A model generated the notes under the pieces. That model did no database searches and was not told the origin of the DNA. It saw only the letters and a list, made by a program, of their open reading frames with translations. From Panaeolus papilionaceus (taxonomy: Eukaryota > Basidiomycota > Agaricomycetes > Agaricales), in assembly GCA_015501605.1 (NCBI GenBank), contig JADNRZ010000033.1:1-64000 (forward strand): a stretch of 64,000 nucleotides of DNA. Reading direction: 5' to 3'. Both the position numbers and the translations under genes were made by a program. This document shows positions 1 through 11,377 of this stretch, one piece after another (position 1 is the first letter of the stretch; every line of letters begins with the position of its first letter).

Positions 1-1609
1 TCACGAAGTGGCACATCCTGTAATGTACCATCCTCAAATCTGAGTTTGGCCGTTGTACCAACAACATGACCACTTCCCCCATCAACCCGACAAACTCTCC
101 TATGGTGACAATGACGCGGCACCTGGACATATATTGGTGCGGTAAATCCGCTCAAATAGTACATTGAGGGTGTATTCGTTGATAAGGTCGCATCCCGAAA
201 ACCGCTGAATATCCTTCACTGTTGGTAACATGTCCACGTTGATGGTGAATCGGATATCGTTAAAATTGACTGCTTGCCATGACCAGGGTGCCGATGCCTC
301 CATTGGGTCTTTGTGTGCAACGACAACGTTCCAAACCTCCTCTTCGCCCTCACTGTTGAGATCAGGCACAACAATACCAATAGTCCCATCGATGTGCTTC
401 CATTTTGGACCTGGCATCCCGAATACGAACCCAAAGCGGGATACGTCTAGGGGAATGGGAAAGACATCGCCATTGCTCTCCATAGGGGACCAGCTGTAAC
501 CGTGAGGGAGATAGAGCAGGTATTCCTACTACAGTCGCCCTGGCAAGAGTCTCAGTTTGAGCCTTGACATATATCCTCCCAGGACGTGAGGGATTGAACG
601 TCACGGAAGGCGCCGCAGAGTTTGGTGATGACAGGTGGGTGGCACAGTCGAATATGGTAAAGACAGAATCTTCTTCATGACCCACCTGTAGATTCAATAT
701 TAGTAGTGAAATTGAAATAAAGGGCATGTTAAACATACCTTGCAGGGTACAACCCAGAGCATGTCTGCCGTGGAAATGAGGTACTCGTCGTCGTTGCCAT
801 CGTCATAGTTCAAGGCAGATGTCCAGCCTTCACCACTTCTCACTTGTTCATAGGCTCTGTCCAGCAGCCTATCCCAGCAATACAGACGCGCCTTGCTGTC
901 ATCGGCGTGTAGAAATTGTGCATGAAGTTCTAAATTTTGCTTATTAAAGACTAGACCGAGTTCATGTGTAAAGCAACATACCAAGGTGGTTTTCAGGCAA
1001 GTCATCGTCTTGATCATCGTTGACAAATGTTGTAGCCTGAGCATCGTAGTCTTCATCATCTGATGTCTCCCCTCCCGCAGCCTCATCGTTGATGAAGGGA
1101 TTAGCCCTACGCTTCCCTTTATCTTGACGCTGATAACTTTGAAGTTGCAAACCCTCCTCAACGTCGTCGTCTCCCTCTCCCTCTTCATCGCCGTCTCCCT
1201 CTTCATTGTCGCCTCTGTCTTCATTGTGGCCTCCATCTTCATCGTTGTCACTGTCTTCTTCTTCGTCTCCCTCTTCATCGTCACCTCCTTCGTCGTCGTC
1301 GTCTCCCTCTTCATCGTTTCCTTCTCCCTCAATTTCTCCGTCTTCTTCTCTCAATCCAACAGTCTCCCCGTCAATCTCTCCCTCCCCGACAATCTCTCCC
1401 TCTCCGTCGTCCTCTCCCTCTCCATCAATCTCTCCCTCTCCGTCATCTTCTCCCTCCATCCCAGCAATCTCTTCCTCTCCCTCTCTGTCTTCCTCTCCCT
1501 CTCCCTCTCCCTCTCTGTCTTCCTCTCCCTCTCCATCTTCCCCTCCCTCCATCCCGGTGATCTCTCCCTCTACGTCGTCCATATCTTCATTCATTGCGAT
1601 GTTGTCTTC
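1..1609 (-). pseudogene. Spt5-like transcription elongation factor, main part (3' side), interrupted and running off the window
   Basis: Minus-strand exons that splice into an Spt5-like order of regions. Exon 3 (about 982-1602) encodes a very acidic Asp/Glu/Gly tract ending in a KGKRRANPF stretch like the one before the NGN domain of fungal Spt5. Exon 4 is 739-929, ending LWVVPCK. Exon 5 starts at 685 with VGHEED and contains GRIYVKAQ, which resembles the NGN fold. A KOW-like stretch follows (GPKWKHIDGTIGIVV, about 375-410), then a second open stretch reaching the window edge. Introns 930-981 and 691-738 have good borders and keep frame. The frame must change near 470-530 (a 52-nt GTAGGA...GAG intron would do it) and near 122-165 (a 40-nt intron would do it), so either short introns or frameshifts are present. 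The family assignment rests on recognised motifs, not on a search. The gene is split at 1602/1610 by the foldback element and is probably inactive, unless the element is removed from the RNA. Confidence 0.55.
1150..1560. repeat. Purine/pyrimidine-biased microsatellite coding the acidic tract
   Basis: The plus strand is a run of CTCCCTCTCC, TCTTCCTCC and TCGTCGTC variants. Read on the minus strand it encodes Glu, Asp and Gly repeats such as DGEGEIDGEGEDD. Such tracts change length easily by slippage. The plus-strand Ser/Pro and Leu/Ser open frames here are mirror images of this bias and are not genes. Confidence 0.7.
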
Positions 1610-1860
1610 CACTAGTGGCTACCACCTTCTTGTCATAGGACAGGACAGTTGCCCTGCAGGCAATTTCACCTGTTGCCCTAAGTTTTATGAAACGAAACTT
1701 GCAGTAATATCTATGAAATGAGCCTAGGGTAAAGCAGCAGGTGTTTTTCATAGGCAATATCATACTTGCCTGGGCGATTTTCATAGCGATATTATGTTTA
1801 CCATTTCTATTTTCATGCTTCCCTCTGCAATTTTCAAAGCATTTTCATAGCTAGGCTTGT

Positions 1861-2010
1861 GATTTTCATGATTACTGGGGCGATATTATTATTGATTTCA
1901 TGAATATCCTTGCGATTTTCATGATTACTGTAGTGATATTCTTGTTGATTTCATGAATATCCTTGCGATTTTCATGATTATTTGGGTGATATTCTTGTTG
2001 ATTTCATAGA
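1861..2010. repeat. 53-bp direct repeats in the left arm of foldback element 1
   Basis: Almost three copies of a 53-bp unit that opens with GATTTTCATGATTA and contains GATTTCATGAATATCC; starts at 1861, 1914 and 1967. The same array appears inverted in the right arm at about 4768-4917. Repeated sub-terminal units like this are often transposase-binding sites, but that role is inferred. Confidence 0.65.
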
Positions 2011-2803
2011 TTGCCTTAATCTTATCAGTGCATTTTCTTATCAAATCAGGGCAATTCTATATTTAGAATTGCCATAATATGATATCATTAGATCAGATCA
2101 CTATTATCTCCGCTTTTTTTGGACCCTTATCTCATCCATCAATTACATCAAATCAGGGCTCTGCCCCTATTGCACCCATTATTTCTAGCATTTATTACAC
2201 CGCTTTTCTGGCCACTTTATATGGACATATATATATCATTGGAAAGCTACAATCGCCTACTATTTGATTCTGAATTTTATTCAATTTAATTCCTGCAGGG
2301 GAGCAGCCCATTTAGCTGCACTTTTCCCCATCAATTTAGCCCCTATTCATTTATGCCACCATTCCTGCTGCATTTGCACCGCTTTTTTGGCACTTTTTCT
2401 GGTGCACATATATACCATTAGAAAGCCCTAATTGTCTAGTTTAAGAATCTGCCCTTGGTTTTACAATAGCCCCACTAAGGGCTGCACTATTTAGCTGCGC
2501 TTTTTTGGCATTTAATTAGCCCCTATTTTGAATCAGCATTGTTCCTGCTCCATTTTGCACCGCTTTGGTGCAATTATATATGGACATATATATATCACCA
2601 GAAAGCTACAAATGCCTAGATTAAGAATCTGAAATCAGAACATAAATGTTGTGTCTAGGGAGGGAGCAATTGCATTTCGCATTTGGGGTATTAGAGCGTG
2701 GGAACACCCTTGATCACCTCTTCTCCTCCTCCCCCCACCGCTTTTCTGCCTCCATTTCTCCACATCCACTCCACCCCTCGGTCTATCATTTGGCATACAG
2801 GTG

Positions 2804-3976
2804 TATATATACCATTGAATATTGGGTGCAAACCTATAGTACACTGGCATCAATATATATGCATATATTTACTATATACATCTGGTTTGGATCATATTTC
2901 TCCAAAAGCGGACCCAAAGCATTGTATTTGACTCATTATAAGCTAACCAAGGCATCAGGCAATAATGATGATGTGTGTATACATGTTTCATACATCAGAA
3001 AACAATATTCAGCCCTCCAGCACATGCAAACCAGCTAAAATCATCATATCATTATGCCCTTTGTTTCTAAACCAATATCATTCGCATTTCTTAACCAATC
3101 TTTGAGCTCAAAGGTTTTTTAAACCGCAGTGGCCAACACCTTTCAAATATGTGCTTCATCATGAAAATCCGATCTCTCCCCATGAAGATATAGCATGTTT
3201 AATATCCCCCATCAACCCCAGATAGTCAAGAGGAGGTTTTGAGACTCTTGTATGGTGGTACCACTGTCTGTGTGCATATATATACCTGAAATGCGTTTAG
3301 AATTGACACATCTTCAATTTAAAAAAAGTTTGAAGGAGATTGGTCAAGTGTAGCCAATAGACCGAGAGAAACAGTTAAGGAGAATCCTAGTTGTTGTTAG
3401 TTCATTGTGCATTGACACTACATCAACCTGCATTCTAGCACCCATTTGTGTGTCCAGCCTTCCACACTCACTCAAATGTTCTCAAACCTTTTGTGAACAT
3501 CAATAATAGTGTATACCCTCGCCTCTATGAGGTCCGATTAAATTATTTCTATACAGATCTTGTACAAATACCTTATCAGCTGAAAAACAGGTATTTTTGA
3601 GAATGCTCAGAATTTGCTGTGAGTACCCTTGTTTTGTAGATATTCCTGAGGCGATTTCAGAACATTTTGCGCCCTTCCAAAGCGGTCAGAAATGGTGGAG
3701 ATATACCCAATAGAGTATTTGGGGAACTTGTGAGACAGTATATGGCTGTTTCTATATGATCCATAACTGTGAACACATGACACATGGTACAGAACAATAG
3801 TGGTGATATTATAACATATTTAAATTGCTTCATCCCACTGAGAATGCAAGTTATAGGGGACTATTGGGTCCTCTTTTGGCAGAAATAGAAGCAAACAGGG
3901 TAAATGCAGAATAGCTGCATTCCTAGCAGTCCCCTTGTGTTCCTGTTTTGCACACTGTATATAATACATATTTTAC
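2804..3976. other. Loop of foldback element 1, no recognisable gene
   Basis: AT-rich sequence of 1.17 kb between the two arms. Both strands are broken by frequent stops, and no transposase, reverse transcriptase or other domain was recognised. The loop may be captured host sequence or a decayed internal part of the element. Confidence 0.5.
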
Positions 3977-5167
3977 ACATGCATGCCAAATGATAGACCG
4001 AGGGGTGGAGTGGATGTGGAGAAATGGAGGCAGAAAAGCGGTGGGGGGAGGAGGAGAAGAGGTGATCAAGGGTGTTCCCACGCTCTAATACCCCAAATGC
4101 GAAATGCAATTGCTCCCTCCCTAGACACAACATTTATGTTCTGATTTCAGATTCTTAATCTAGGCATTTGTAGCTTTCTGGTGATATATATATGTCCATA
4201 TATAATTGCACCAAAGCGGTGCAAAATGGAGCAGGAACAATGCTGATTCAAAATAGGGGCTAATTAAATGCCAAAAAAGCGCAGCTAAATAGTGCAGCCC
4301 TTAGTGGGGCTATTGTAAAACCAAGGGCAGATTCTTAAACTAGACAATTAGGGCTTTCTAATGGTATATATGTGCACCAGAAAAAGTGCCAAAAAAGCGG
4401 TGCAAATGCAGCAGGAATGGTGGCATAAATGAATAGGGGCTAAATTGATGGGGAAAAGTGCAGCTAAATGGGCTGCTCCCCTGCAGGAATTAAATTGAAT
4501 AAAATTCAGAATCAAATAGTAGGCGATTGTAGCTTTCCAATGATATATATATGTCCATATAAAGTGGCCAGAAAAGCGGTGTAATAAATGCTAGAAATAA
4601 TGGGTGCAATAGGGGCAGAGCCCTGATTTGATGTAATTGATGGATGAGATAAGGGTCCAAAAAAAGCGGAGATAATAGTGATCTGATCTAATGATATCAT
4701 ATTATGGCAATTCTAAATATAGAATTGCCCTGATTTGATAAGAAAATGCACTGATAAGATTAAGGCAATCTATGAAATCAACAAGAATATCACCCAAATA
4801 ATCATGAAAATCGCAAGGATATTCATGAAATCAACAAGAATATCACTACAGTAATCATGAAAATCGCAAGGATATTCATGAAATCAATAATAATATCGCC
4901 CCAGTAATCATGAAAATCACAAGCCTAGCTATGAAAATGCTTTGAAAATTGCAGAGGGAAGCATGAAAATAGAAATGGTAAACATAATATCGCTATGAAA
5001 ATCGCCCAGGCAAGTATGATATTGCCTATGAAAACACCTGCTGCTTTACCCTAGGCTCATTTCATAGATATTACTGCAAGTTTCGTTTCATAAAACTTAG
5101 GGCAACAGGTGAAATTGCCTGCAGGGCAACTGTCCTATCCTATGACAACAGGTGGTAATCACGAGTC

Positions 5168-5449
5168 TGTCTTCACCAAGGTGAGGGCTATCTGCTATTC
5201 AATCTTTGTCATTACATGTCCAGATCCCTTTATTCATTAATTGTATTCACCTTCAGGATGCATAGTTGCCCCGATTATGACACTGCTGTACGGGCTGGCA
5301 CCTTCATTCTGGCAAGGAAAGATCGATGAGTTTGGGCATTTGTGAATCTGCCTTCATCCATCTCTCCTTACCATTGCCTGCCATTTCTGTTTCAGAGGGC
5401 GTGGCTGCATCGCTTTTTGTTTATTTTCTGTTGAGCCTTCAATCTGCAT
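5168..5449 (-). pseudogene. Spt5-like gene, first two exons and start of exon 3
   Basis: Reading the minus strand from the ATG at 5449, exon 1 (5372-5449) codes 26 residues starting MQIEGSTENKQ. A 63-nt intron (5309-5371; GTAAGG...TTTCCTTGCCAG) is followed by exon 2 (5251-5308), a second intron (5195-5250; GTGAAT...GAATAG) and the first 27 nt of exon 3 (5168-5194, reading ADSPHLGED). Removing the foldback element and one TGTCTTC copy joins this in frame to the acidic exon at 1602, so the two pieces were one gene. The start codon is the only in-frame ATG after an upstream TAG. Exon boundaries are inferred from splice consensus and frame only. Confidence 0.55.
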
Positions 5450-5825
5450 GTTGTTCGCTTGATATGTATTCTTGATAAATGTACGCTATCTAAACTATCT
5501 ATCTAAAATTATCGAGGACTTGATTGAAGGTACTACATGGTGACGGAGTTGTGGTGGGAGAAAGAGAAACCAAAATAGAACAAGTGAGCACCATCAGCAC
5601 AGGAATCTTTAGGGTGGGCCTTTTTTCTTGATTTAGAGCTCTGCTGTAATATTGATGCCTACTTTAAGCTCCGATCCTTATGCCGGCTCATATTAAAACT
5701 CCGATCATTTCACAATAATCAGTGCACTTTTATTATGACTTGTACTAATTCAATTACATTATAATACATGGTATACACTTTTCTTTCTTTTTTAAGCGCT
5801 CTTTATATTTTGTGAATTGTCTGGC
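5450..5825. other. Upstream region of the Spt5-like gene, no gene seen
   Basis: About 375 bp with stops in all frames. As the 5' flank of the interrupted gene it would hold its promoter, but no clear TATA box or other element was identified. Confidence 0.3.
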
Positions 5826-5990
5826 AAGCGCTCGAAGAGAGTTTGAAAACCACAACTAGCACTCGAAAAGAGAATGAAAAATCCTACTAGTGCCCAATGA
5901 GAGTTTGAAATCCACCACTAGTGCTCGAAGAGAGAATGAAAGACTCGACAAGCGCTCAAATAGAGTTTAGAAAACTTAACTGACACCCAA
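5826..5990. repeat. Minisatellite of about five 31-bp units
   Basis: Degenerate tandem units built on GCGCTCGAAGAGAGTTTGAAA alternate with the variant GAGAATGAAA (five starts between 5826 and 5970). Similarity decays toward 5990. The repeat was not seen next to the other GTPase copies. Confidence 0.6.
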
Positions 5991-6404
5991 GACATGTTTG
6001 AAAAGCAATGTATTGAGGGTTTGATTAACGAGGGTACATAAGATAGATAGTTTGAATAATATTTGGGCATGCGGCACCCCATAGTTAGAGACCATGGTTG
6101 AGAAGGACACAGGGAACTCTAAGTCTTTAATACAATGTGCTGTCAACAGCTGCCTGTTATTGAGCACATCTGGAAAACTCAACCATCACAAGTATAGACC
6201 TCCAACTTGCTCTAATGAAGATATATTGCAAAGAGATACTACAATCATAAATTTGGAGAAAACAAGGGCACAGAAATGGAAACATATACAAATTGAGAAG
6301 AAGGCAAAAATACATGACTAGGTAGAGTAACAGGACAAGACAGGAATATGACTGCATGAGAAATCATAGTAGTATTTGAGATTGTGTGGTGAACCAGAGA
6401 ATAA
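5991..6404. repeat. 3' flank of GTPase copy 1, shared with copy 3
   Basis: The stretch 6090-6404 is clearly homologous to 33060-33403 beside copy 3; both contain CAATGTGCTGTCAACAGCTG and GGAAAACTCAACCATCACA. It lies just past the stop codon of the minus-strand gene and so probably holds the 3' UTR and poly(A) signals. Copies 4 and 5 have different 3' flanks, matching their different protein tails. Confidence 0.55.
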
Positions 6405-7760
6405 CTAAGGCTTTTTGAATATTTTTTTCAGGTGTGAGGTCACACCTTTGAGATGTGCAGACATGGACTTTTTATTGGATGGGGATGGGGATGATGATAG
6501 AAGGGGAGGTGAAGGTGGAGACAGAGGTGAGGCTGGAGGTGGGGATTGAGGGACATTCTGTTGGGGAAAAGGTGAGGAGCAGCTCCCTGGGTCAATCTCA
6601 TATAGATCATCCAAAAACAACTGAAGGGCCCCTAATGCCACTTTCTCATCCCTGAGTACAACCTCAAGAAGAAGTGGATCTTCTCTTCCAGGGGTGGTTG
6701 CACTCTGTTTGTCGTCTGCAAGTGTAAGAAGTTGTTGGCAAGTGTTGCTGATGCGCTCAAGGAGGTTGTTGTGGATGAGGGATTGGTATTGAGGACTGAT
6801 CCTCTGTAATTCATCTTGATGATGATTCCATCCACCCCATACCTTGTCTAGGATTGACAGTGCAGATCCATGGGAAAACTCAAACTGAGTGACATTGATG
6901 ATAAGTGTATCAGACTCCTATTGAAATAATAAATCACATTTTCATTGTAGAAATGTAAACCACCTACCACAAATATATCTTTTTGCAAATTGCTAAGCCG
7001 ATGATTGGCATCCTCCATCTTCCCTGGGGATGAAATCTGATTCCACATTGTTGTTACCACACTGATCCCTTCAGCTTCAAATGACTCTGCAAATGCTCTG
7101 AGAAGCTTGACTGCATCCCTTTTTGAGCCTCCCATGCGTATATCAGTGATGGGTTGGAAGTAAAGGATGATTACAGCAACTGATGCAGCAGATTGACTAA
7201 CAAGAAGCACCATTGAGAATTAGAACATTGTCAATTGAGTGGTTGAACAATTAAAAACATACTGTAAACTATCCAATGTCTCCACAATCATCTTGGTTAT
7301 CCGGCTTTCAGACATCTTGGTATCTAGAAAGCCAGGTGTATCCACTAGTATAACATTCCATCCAGAGCAAGTCAAACTGACAACTCGATAGCAGACAACA
7401 TCCTGGGTGACACTTTCAAGTGAATCCTTTGAAATATCTAGTTTGTGATCTGGTGAGAGTGACTCGATGAACTGGGGAGGAACAAAAGCCAGTTTTTCAA
7501 GGTGAGATGTTGGTGAGAAGGCAAAATATATGAATGCAGTGAAATTATACTTACAGCACTCTTCCCAGATCCAGTTGGACCCATGAGACTGAGGAATGAG
7601 TAGTCTTGTGAGCATTGCTATTCAAGATGAGTGGGATTTTAAATGCAACATACAGGTAAACCAACAATGATTCCCCTTTAACGTCTTCTGGAGTTACACA
7701 TCTGATGCTTATAGGACCTCTGACTTGGAGATTATTATATTCTGCTCTGGTGGTCGACAT
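6405..7760 (-). CDS. AIG1/GIMAP-like P-loop GTPase, copy 1 (five exons, intact)
   Basis: Exons on the minus strand: 7654-7760, 7555-7588, 7263-7471, 6968-7196, 6405-6917, together 1,092 nt (363 residues). A start nine codons earlier (7787) is also in frame; 7760 was chosen because MSTTRAEY recurs in copies 4 and 5 and as MSTSRAEY in copy 3. P-loop GPTGSGKS at 39-46, a candidate switch Thr at 69, DTPGF at 91-95, then ITDIRMGGS (133-141) and VVTTMW (163-168) in place of the usual NKxD/TKxD. This pattern fits the fungal branch of AIG1-type GTPases. After the G domain comes a helical stretch (NNLLERIS...DKQSA...LQLFLDDL), a Ser/Pro-rich linker and a basic amphipathic end (HLKKIFKKP) that might bind membrane or a partner. 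All introns are 51-84 nt with conserved borders. The substrate is GTP by family; the cellular role is unknown. Confidence 0.85.
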
Positions 7761-8799
7761 GGTACTAATCTGAGATAGGAAAGGCAAGAAGATGGTTCTA
7801 GTTCAATGTTGAGAGACGTTGGTGTGATTTTCCCAGCTGCCGTCCGCGTGTTGCTGACAGCATGCCAAAGTCATCTTATCAGATCCAGACATCAATTCAA
7901 ATAGGATTGAGGTGACAGCTATGTGTCTGCCCACATTCCTCGATACTGATGTTCAATGACTGCCTCGATGTCAAAGTCAACTGATATTTCTTTCATGCGA
8001 ACATGGGAGGAATGCGTTTAAAGTGCGTGTGGATAGCAAGATATGAGGACCTACTATAGCTGGCGGCGAGCGTTAGGAAAGTCTTAAAATGTAAACCGAA
8101 AGGCAGGAAATCTGAGACTAATTGGCATCATTCTTTCGTCATTGTAGTTGGAGCCGGGAATCATCGATGATTTGGGTAGCACTCCTTTTGATGAAGTTCA
8201 AGTCCAAAAGAGACTAACATTAGAAGTAACCAAGCGCGCTGCGCTCCGTATGAATTACATTCACAGCAGCAGAATTGATGTAAGTAATTGAGCGATTGAA
8301 TCAGGGGATCATAGGTTGGGAGTGGTCGGGTTGCGTCAAGGAGTGAGCGAAGCCGAGAACTGGGGAGGGCGAAAATACTAACAAGTCAAATGGTAGACCA
8401 CTCCACGACCTCGACTACGCCCTCCATTGACTCGAGTCATTCTACATGCTACATCCAGTGACCGTCTATGCATTCGCACTCGAAGTCCATTGGAATCCGA
8501 AAATTATTCGGACAGGGATGAGAAATTGTGAGGAATTTTATAATGACTAGAAAGGACGTCACAATTCATAATCTCTGGAAATGATGCGAGGCTAAAAAAA
8601 AGCCATCGAGTGCGAGGTACGCACTTGCCTCATCTTCAGACTGTGAATTAGACATGGGACGCGGGTTGCGAAAATGCACTTATTCCGAATCTCGATACAA
8701 TTATCGTTTTAAGGAGAATGGAGAAGATAGTGAGCGCTTATGATGAGCGGCCAACAGAGGACTGGATTGGTTTGGCGGTCTGACTTTTTTAATCGTCGC
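7761..8799. repeat. Upstream region of GTPase copy 1, shared by the units (block B)
   Basis: The 140 bp next to the start codon (GTTCTAGTTCAATGTTGAGAGAC..., GACAGCATGCC..., CTTATCAGATC) recurs before copies 3, 4 and 5 and, more diverged, copy 2, so it probably holds the promoter. TCTTATCA is a GATA-factor-type site (TGATAAGA on the gene strand); it is lost in copy 2. The rest (8000-8799) is also shared with 49540-50310 and 62590-63350. No gene was recognised; short open frames are not conserved. Confidence 0.45.
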
Positions 8800-9240
8800 C
8801 CAGTGTGAGACGCTTTGGTCGTGATGTTGGTCAAAGCTCAAGCCCACTATGTGTTTTTCCCGGATAGACACTCCTTATGCACATTTCCTATTACCTTACC
8901 CTCTTCTGTTTCCACAGCACCAGGCTACTGTTGTGTCCCCGGCGCATCACTCACCTATCATCACCGACCTCGCGATATTGCTCGTCCACCATACACGATC
9001 ACCATCTCCAACCGTACCGGTGCGGGAGCCCAACACTTCGTACCTAGCCTTCCATTTCAACCCGTTCACGCCCTCGTACTCCATAGGAATCATGGGTCGT
9101 AGAAGTGATGAAAGATAGGAATTGGAAGAAAAGAGGGGTGATGTACCACCACCGGGTGACCATGTGAACTTGAGCCGCTTCGGCCCATCCTCTCGTAAAA
9201 CTTACCTTAGTGTTGTACGCTACCTTTCATGGCCACTCGG
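8800..9240 (+). repeat. Conserved block C, copy 1 of 6
   Basis: A C-rich block recurring at 20090-20560, 36250-36575, 41455-41960, 50325-50800 and 63355-63800. Its core reads CACCAGGCTACTGTTGTGTC followed by CTCACCTATCATCACCGACC. One frame (FPVTLPSSVSTAPGYCC...HHRPRDIARPP) stays open for about 95 codons in four copies, but the two other plus-strand frames are also nearly free of stops, so openness reflects composition and is weak evidence for coding. Small indels break the frame in copies 2 and 6. It could be part of the 5' region of the plus-strand transcript. Confidence 0.5.
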
Positions 9241-9539
9241 GTTATTAATTGGAACTCGGGTTGGTAGCTGAAAAGATCCAATGTGGAGCGCGCCGAGGTT
9301 GATTAACTTTGTCTATGGGTAAAACAACGTTGAGAAGTGATTTGGGGTTGGGTACGGAGCAAGATTGGAAGAGCAAGGGAGACGTCCATATTTGATTTCT
9401 GGTTTATGTCTCATTAGTAAGTCGTATGGGTGCGCTAGAGTTTGTGGTGTGGGATGAAGAAGCGATTAGGAAGAAACTCCTTAGAGAGGTGACGATACAT
9501 CAGCAAAAATGCGGGCGATAAGAATACTATGACTGGGTA

Positions 9540-9770
9540 GAAATAGTGTCATCTGGGCAGGGATATGACTAACTGGGTATGTCTGCCCCTGCCCTCCGCG
9601 TTCTCGTCATCAGCCAGAGTTCGCCAGATATGCAAGTTCCTGCCAGGTTTTACACCGCCGCTGAAAATGGCAGATATGCAATTTTTTGTAGATATGCCAA
9701 CTTCGGTCAGTCATTTACGTATATGTTCAGTGAATCCAGGGTCCATATAGGTATGTTGCTCAATGGCTGG
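9540..9770. repeat. Left sub-terminal AGATATG motif array
   Basis: At least seven matches to RGRTATG (GGATATG, GGTATGTC, AGATATGC three times, TATATG, AGGTATG), mostly preceded by GGC or CC and in the same orientation. Likely protein-binding sites near the transposon end; this role is inferred. Confidence 0.5.
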
Positions 9771-10929
9771 TCTTCGCGACAACATGTACACATGGGAAAT
9801 CATCTCAGTTGCATTGTGACACGCGTTAGGAGAAGATAAATTATGCATTCTGTATACGCTATCTGTAATACAATACTATACAGGAGAAAGGATGCACGAG
9901 CGGACTCGTAAAGGTGGATAGTAACATGGATGAGTCGACAATGATGATGGTCATAGGCAATGGAGGATGTACTAATAGGGGAGGCAAGCCGGGAAAATGT
10001 GACTCACCAGCGTAGTATGCTAGAATCGGGCTGACCAGCGTCCATAACCTTCTCTACATGAAAGTTCGGCATGGATCACAGAAAAAAGTCGCATATATGC
10101 GCCTACCTTGGACGAGAACACCTCCAAATTACTCGAAACCGCGCACAAGAATTTAAAATCGCGCATATAGGCCCATGAACACACGCAAAAAGGTTCTTTT
10201 CACCATGTCAGATGCTCGTCTTTTTCCGCAAGGAGCTTGGGCGATAGATTTGAATTAATGTGAATTGAAGGGCGAATGAAATTGACCTTTGAACTGGTGG
10301 CCCTGTGATATTTTGGTGATATGCGCCAAAATACGGTTGGTGATGGATAGGTGGAAGACAGCGGAAGGGAGAGAATGCGGAGATGATGGTGGAAGGAGAG
10401 AGAGAGGGGTTGTTGTGAGTTATTCGACGCGCTTCAGAAGTTGAAAATGCCACGAAACTCCGACTTTCAAACTCCGACCCATTTTTGGAGAACGAGTCGT
10501 CATTCGCGCTTGATTTGCGCACGCCAGGACTAGTACTCGTCGTTTTGTTGAGATTTCTGCATGTGGTGCTCAGGGTACTCCTAATCTAATCTTATCAGTT
10601 GACTGTGTCACCTCAGAACTTAATGCAAGACCTGGCCAGCAAGTTGGGCAAGGATCGCAAGGCGACTAAAAGGCTGTATTTCAACGTTCAACCTTTGCTC
10701 ACGACTATGGTCATCTCAACGACCCAACGTAATTAGAATTTGCCACATTACTACTTACGAGACATATATATGAGATTGAATGTAACTCTTATATATATCA
10801 GCAGGCCTTCGATAGGTATAACTTGTCCCTAATGAACTGCGATTATTTCTGAGGTAGATCAGGATGGAAAATCACAGATACATCGAATTTCTGGCTCAAA
10901 GCTTGATAGCAAAATGTCAACTCATATCA

Positions 10930-11330
10930 ATGCACATCCCTTTCAGGTGCTGAATGTGTATAGTGATCACAGACAGGTGCTTCACAGAGATGTGATACTC
11001 AGACAGTTATTGGACAGATATGTCGGGTTCCCCAGCGGATATCTGCAGAGATATGCTACGCCAGTCTTAAATTCGGCAGGTATGCTGTTATCGGACCGCT
11101 TTTGATATATCTATAAGGTATCCATCTGTCGTTGCGCAGGTATGTACCACTTAGTTCAATTCTCGATGGAAATGTCGAACGATTCCAGTTATTGCTCCAG
11201 GTATGTGTAACGTCAACTGATTTAACCCCAGGTATGCTCATAGCTGACTTCAATCTCGTATATTTATCCAATATCGGCTTTCCATGTGATAAACCTGGCA
11301 GATATGATACATACACGGCGGATATGATGA
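10930..11330. repeat. Right sub-terminal AGATATG/AGGTATG motif array with about 30-bp spacing
   Basis: Motif hits at about 11017, 11049, 11078, 11138, 11199, 11230, 11300 and 11320; most intervals are close to 30 bp or twice that. The form CAGGTATGT also matches a fungal 5' splice donor. The intervening sequences are unrelated, so this is a spaced-site array and not a tandem repeat. Confidence 0.5.
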
Positions 11331-11377
11331 TTACTAACTGACATCCCACATTCCTGCTAGCAGCATTTTTGCTGATG

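Larger units (their letters stand above)
1610..5167. mobile_element. 3,558-bp foldback (long inverted repeat) DNA element, non-autonomous
   Basis: Two nearly identical arms of about 1.19 kb lie head to head: left 1610-2803, right 3977-5167. A 62-codon open stretch at 2079-2267 (+) is repeated without change at 4512-4700 (-), which shows how close the arms are. Outer ends read CACTAGTGGCTACCACCT on the left and GACTCGTGATTACCACCT on the right (as reverse complement). The 7-bp sequence TGTCTTC flanks the element on both sides (1603-1609 and 5168-5174); extending to 8 bp gives one mismatch. A 7-8 bp duplication would suit a hAT-like mechanism. No transposase frame is visible in the arms or the 1.17-kb loop. 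The element sits inside a coding exon of the Spt5-like gene, and joining the flanks at the duplication restores the frame. The high arm identity suggests recent insertion or gene conversion between arms. Confidence 0.8.
9498..11377. mobile_element. 1,880-bp non-autonomous TIR element with TA target duplication
   Basis: Present only in unit 1. Ends are perfect 15-bp inverted repeats CATCAGCAAAAATGC ... GCATTTTTGCTGATG, flanked by TA on both sides (9496-9497, 11378-11379). Sister units carry the uninterrupted target, for example GGCGATACCCCTTG near 20780, which fixes both borders. A TA duplication suits the Tc1/mariner group. No transposase is encoded; short frames inside have no recognisable domain. 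Both sub-terminal regions carry arrays of an AGATATG/AGGTATG motif, described separately. Confidence 0.8.

Noticed and set aside
1124..1721. Long plus-strand frames rich in Ser/Pro and Leu/Ser
   Set aside because: They are the complement of the acidic coding tract of the minus-strand gene; no start context, domain or intron supports them.
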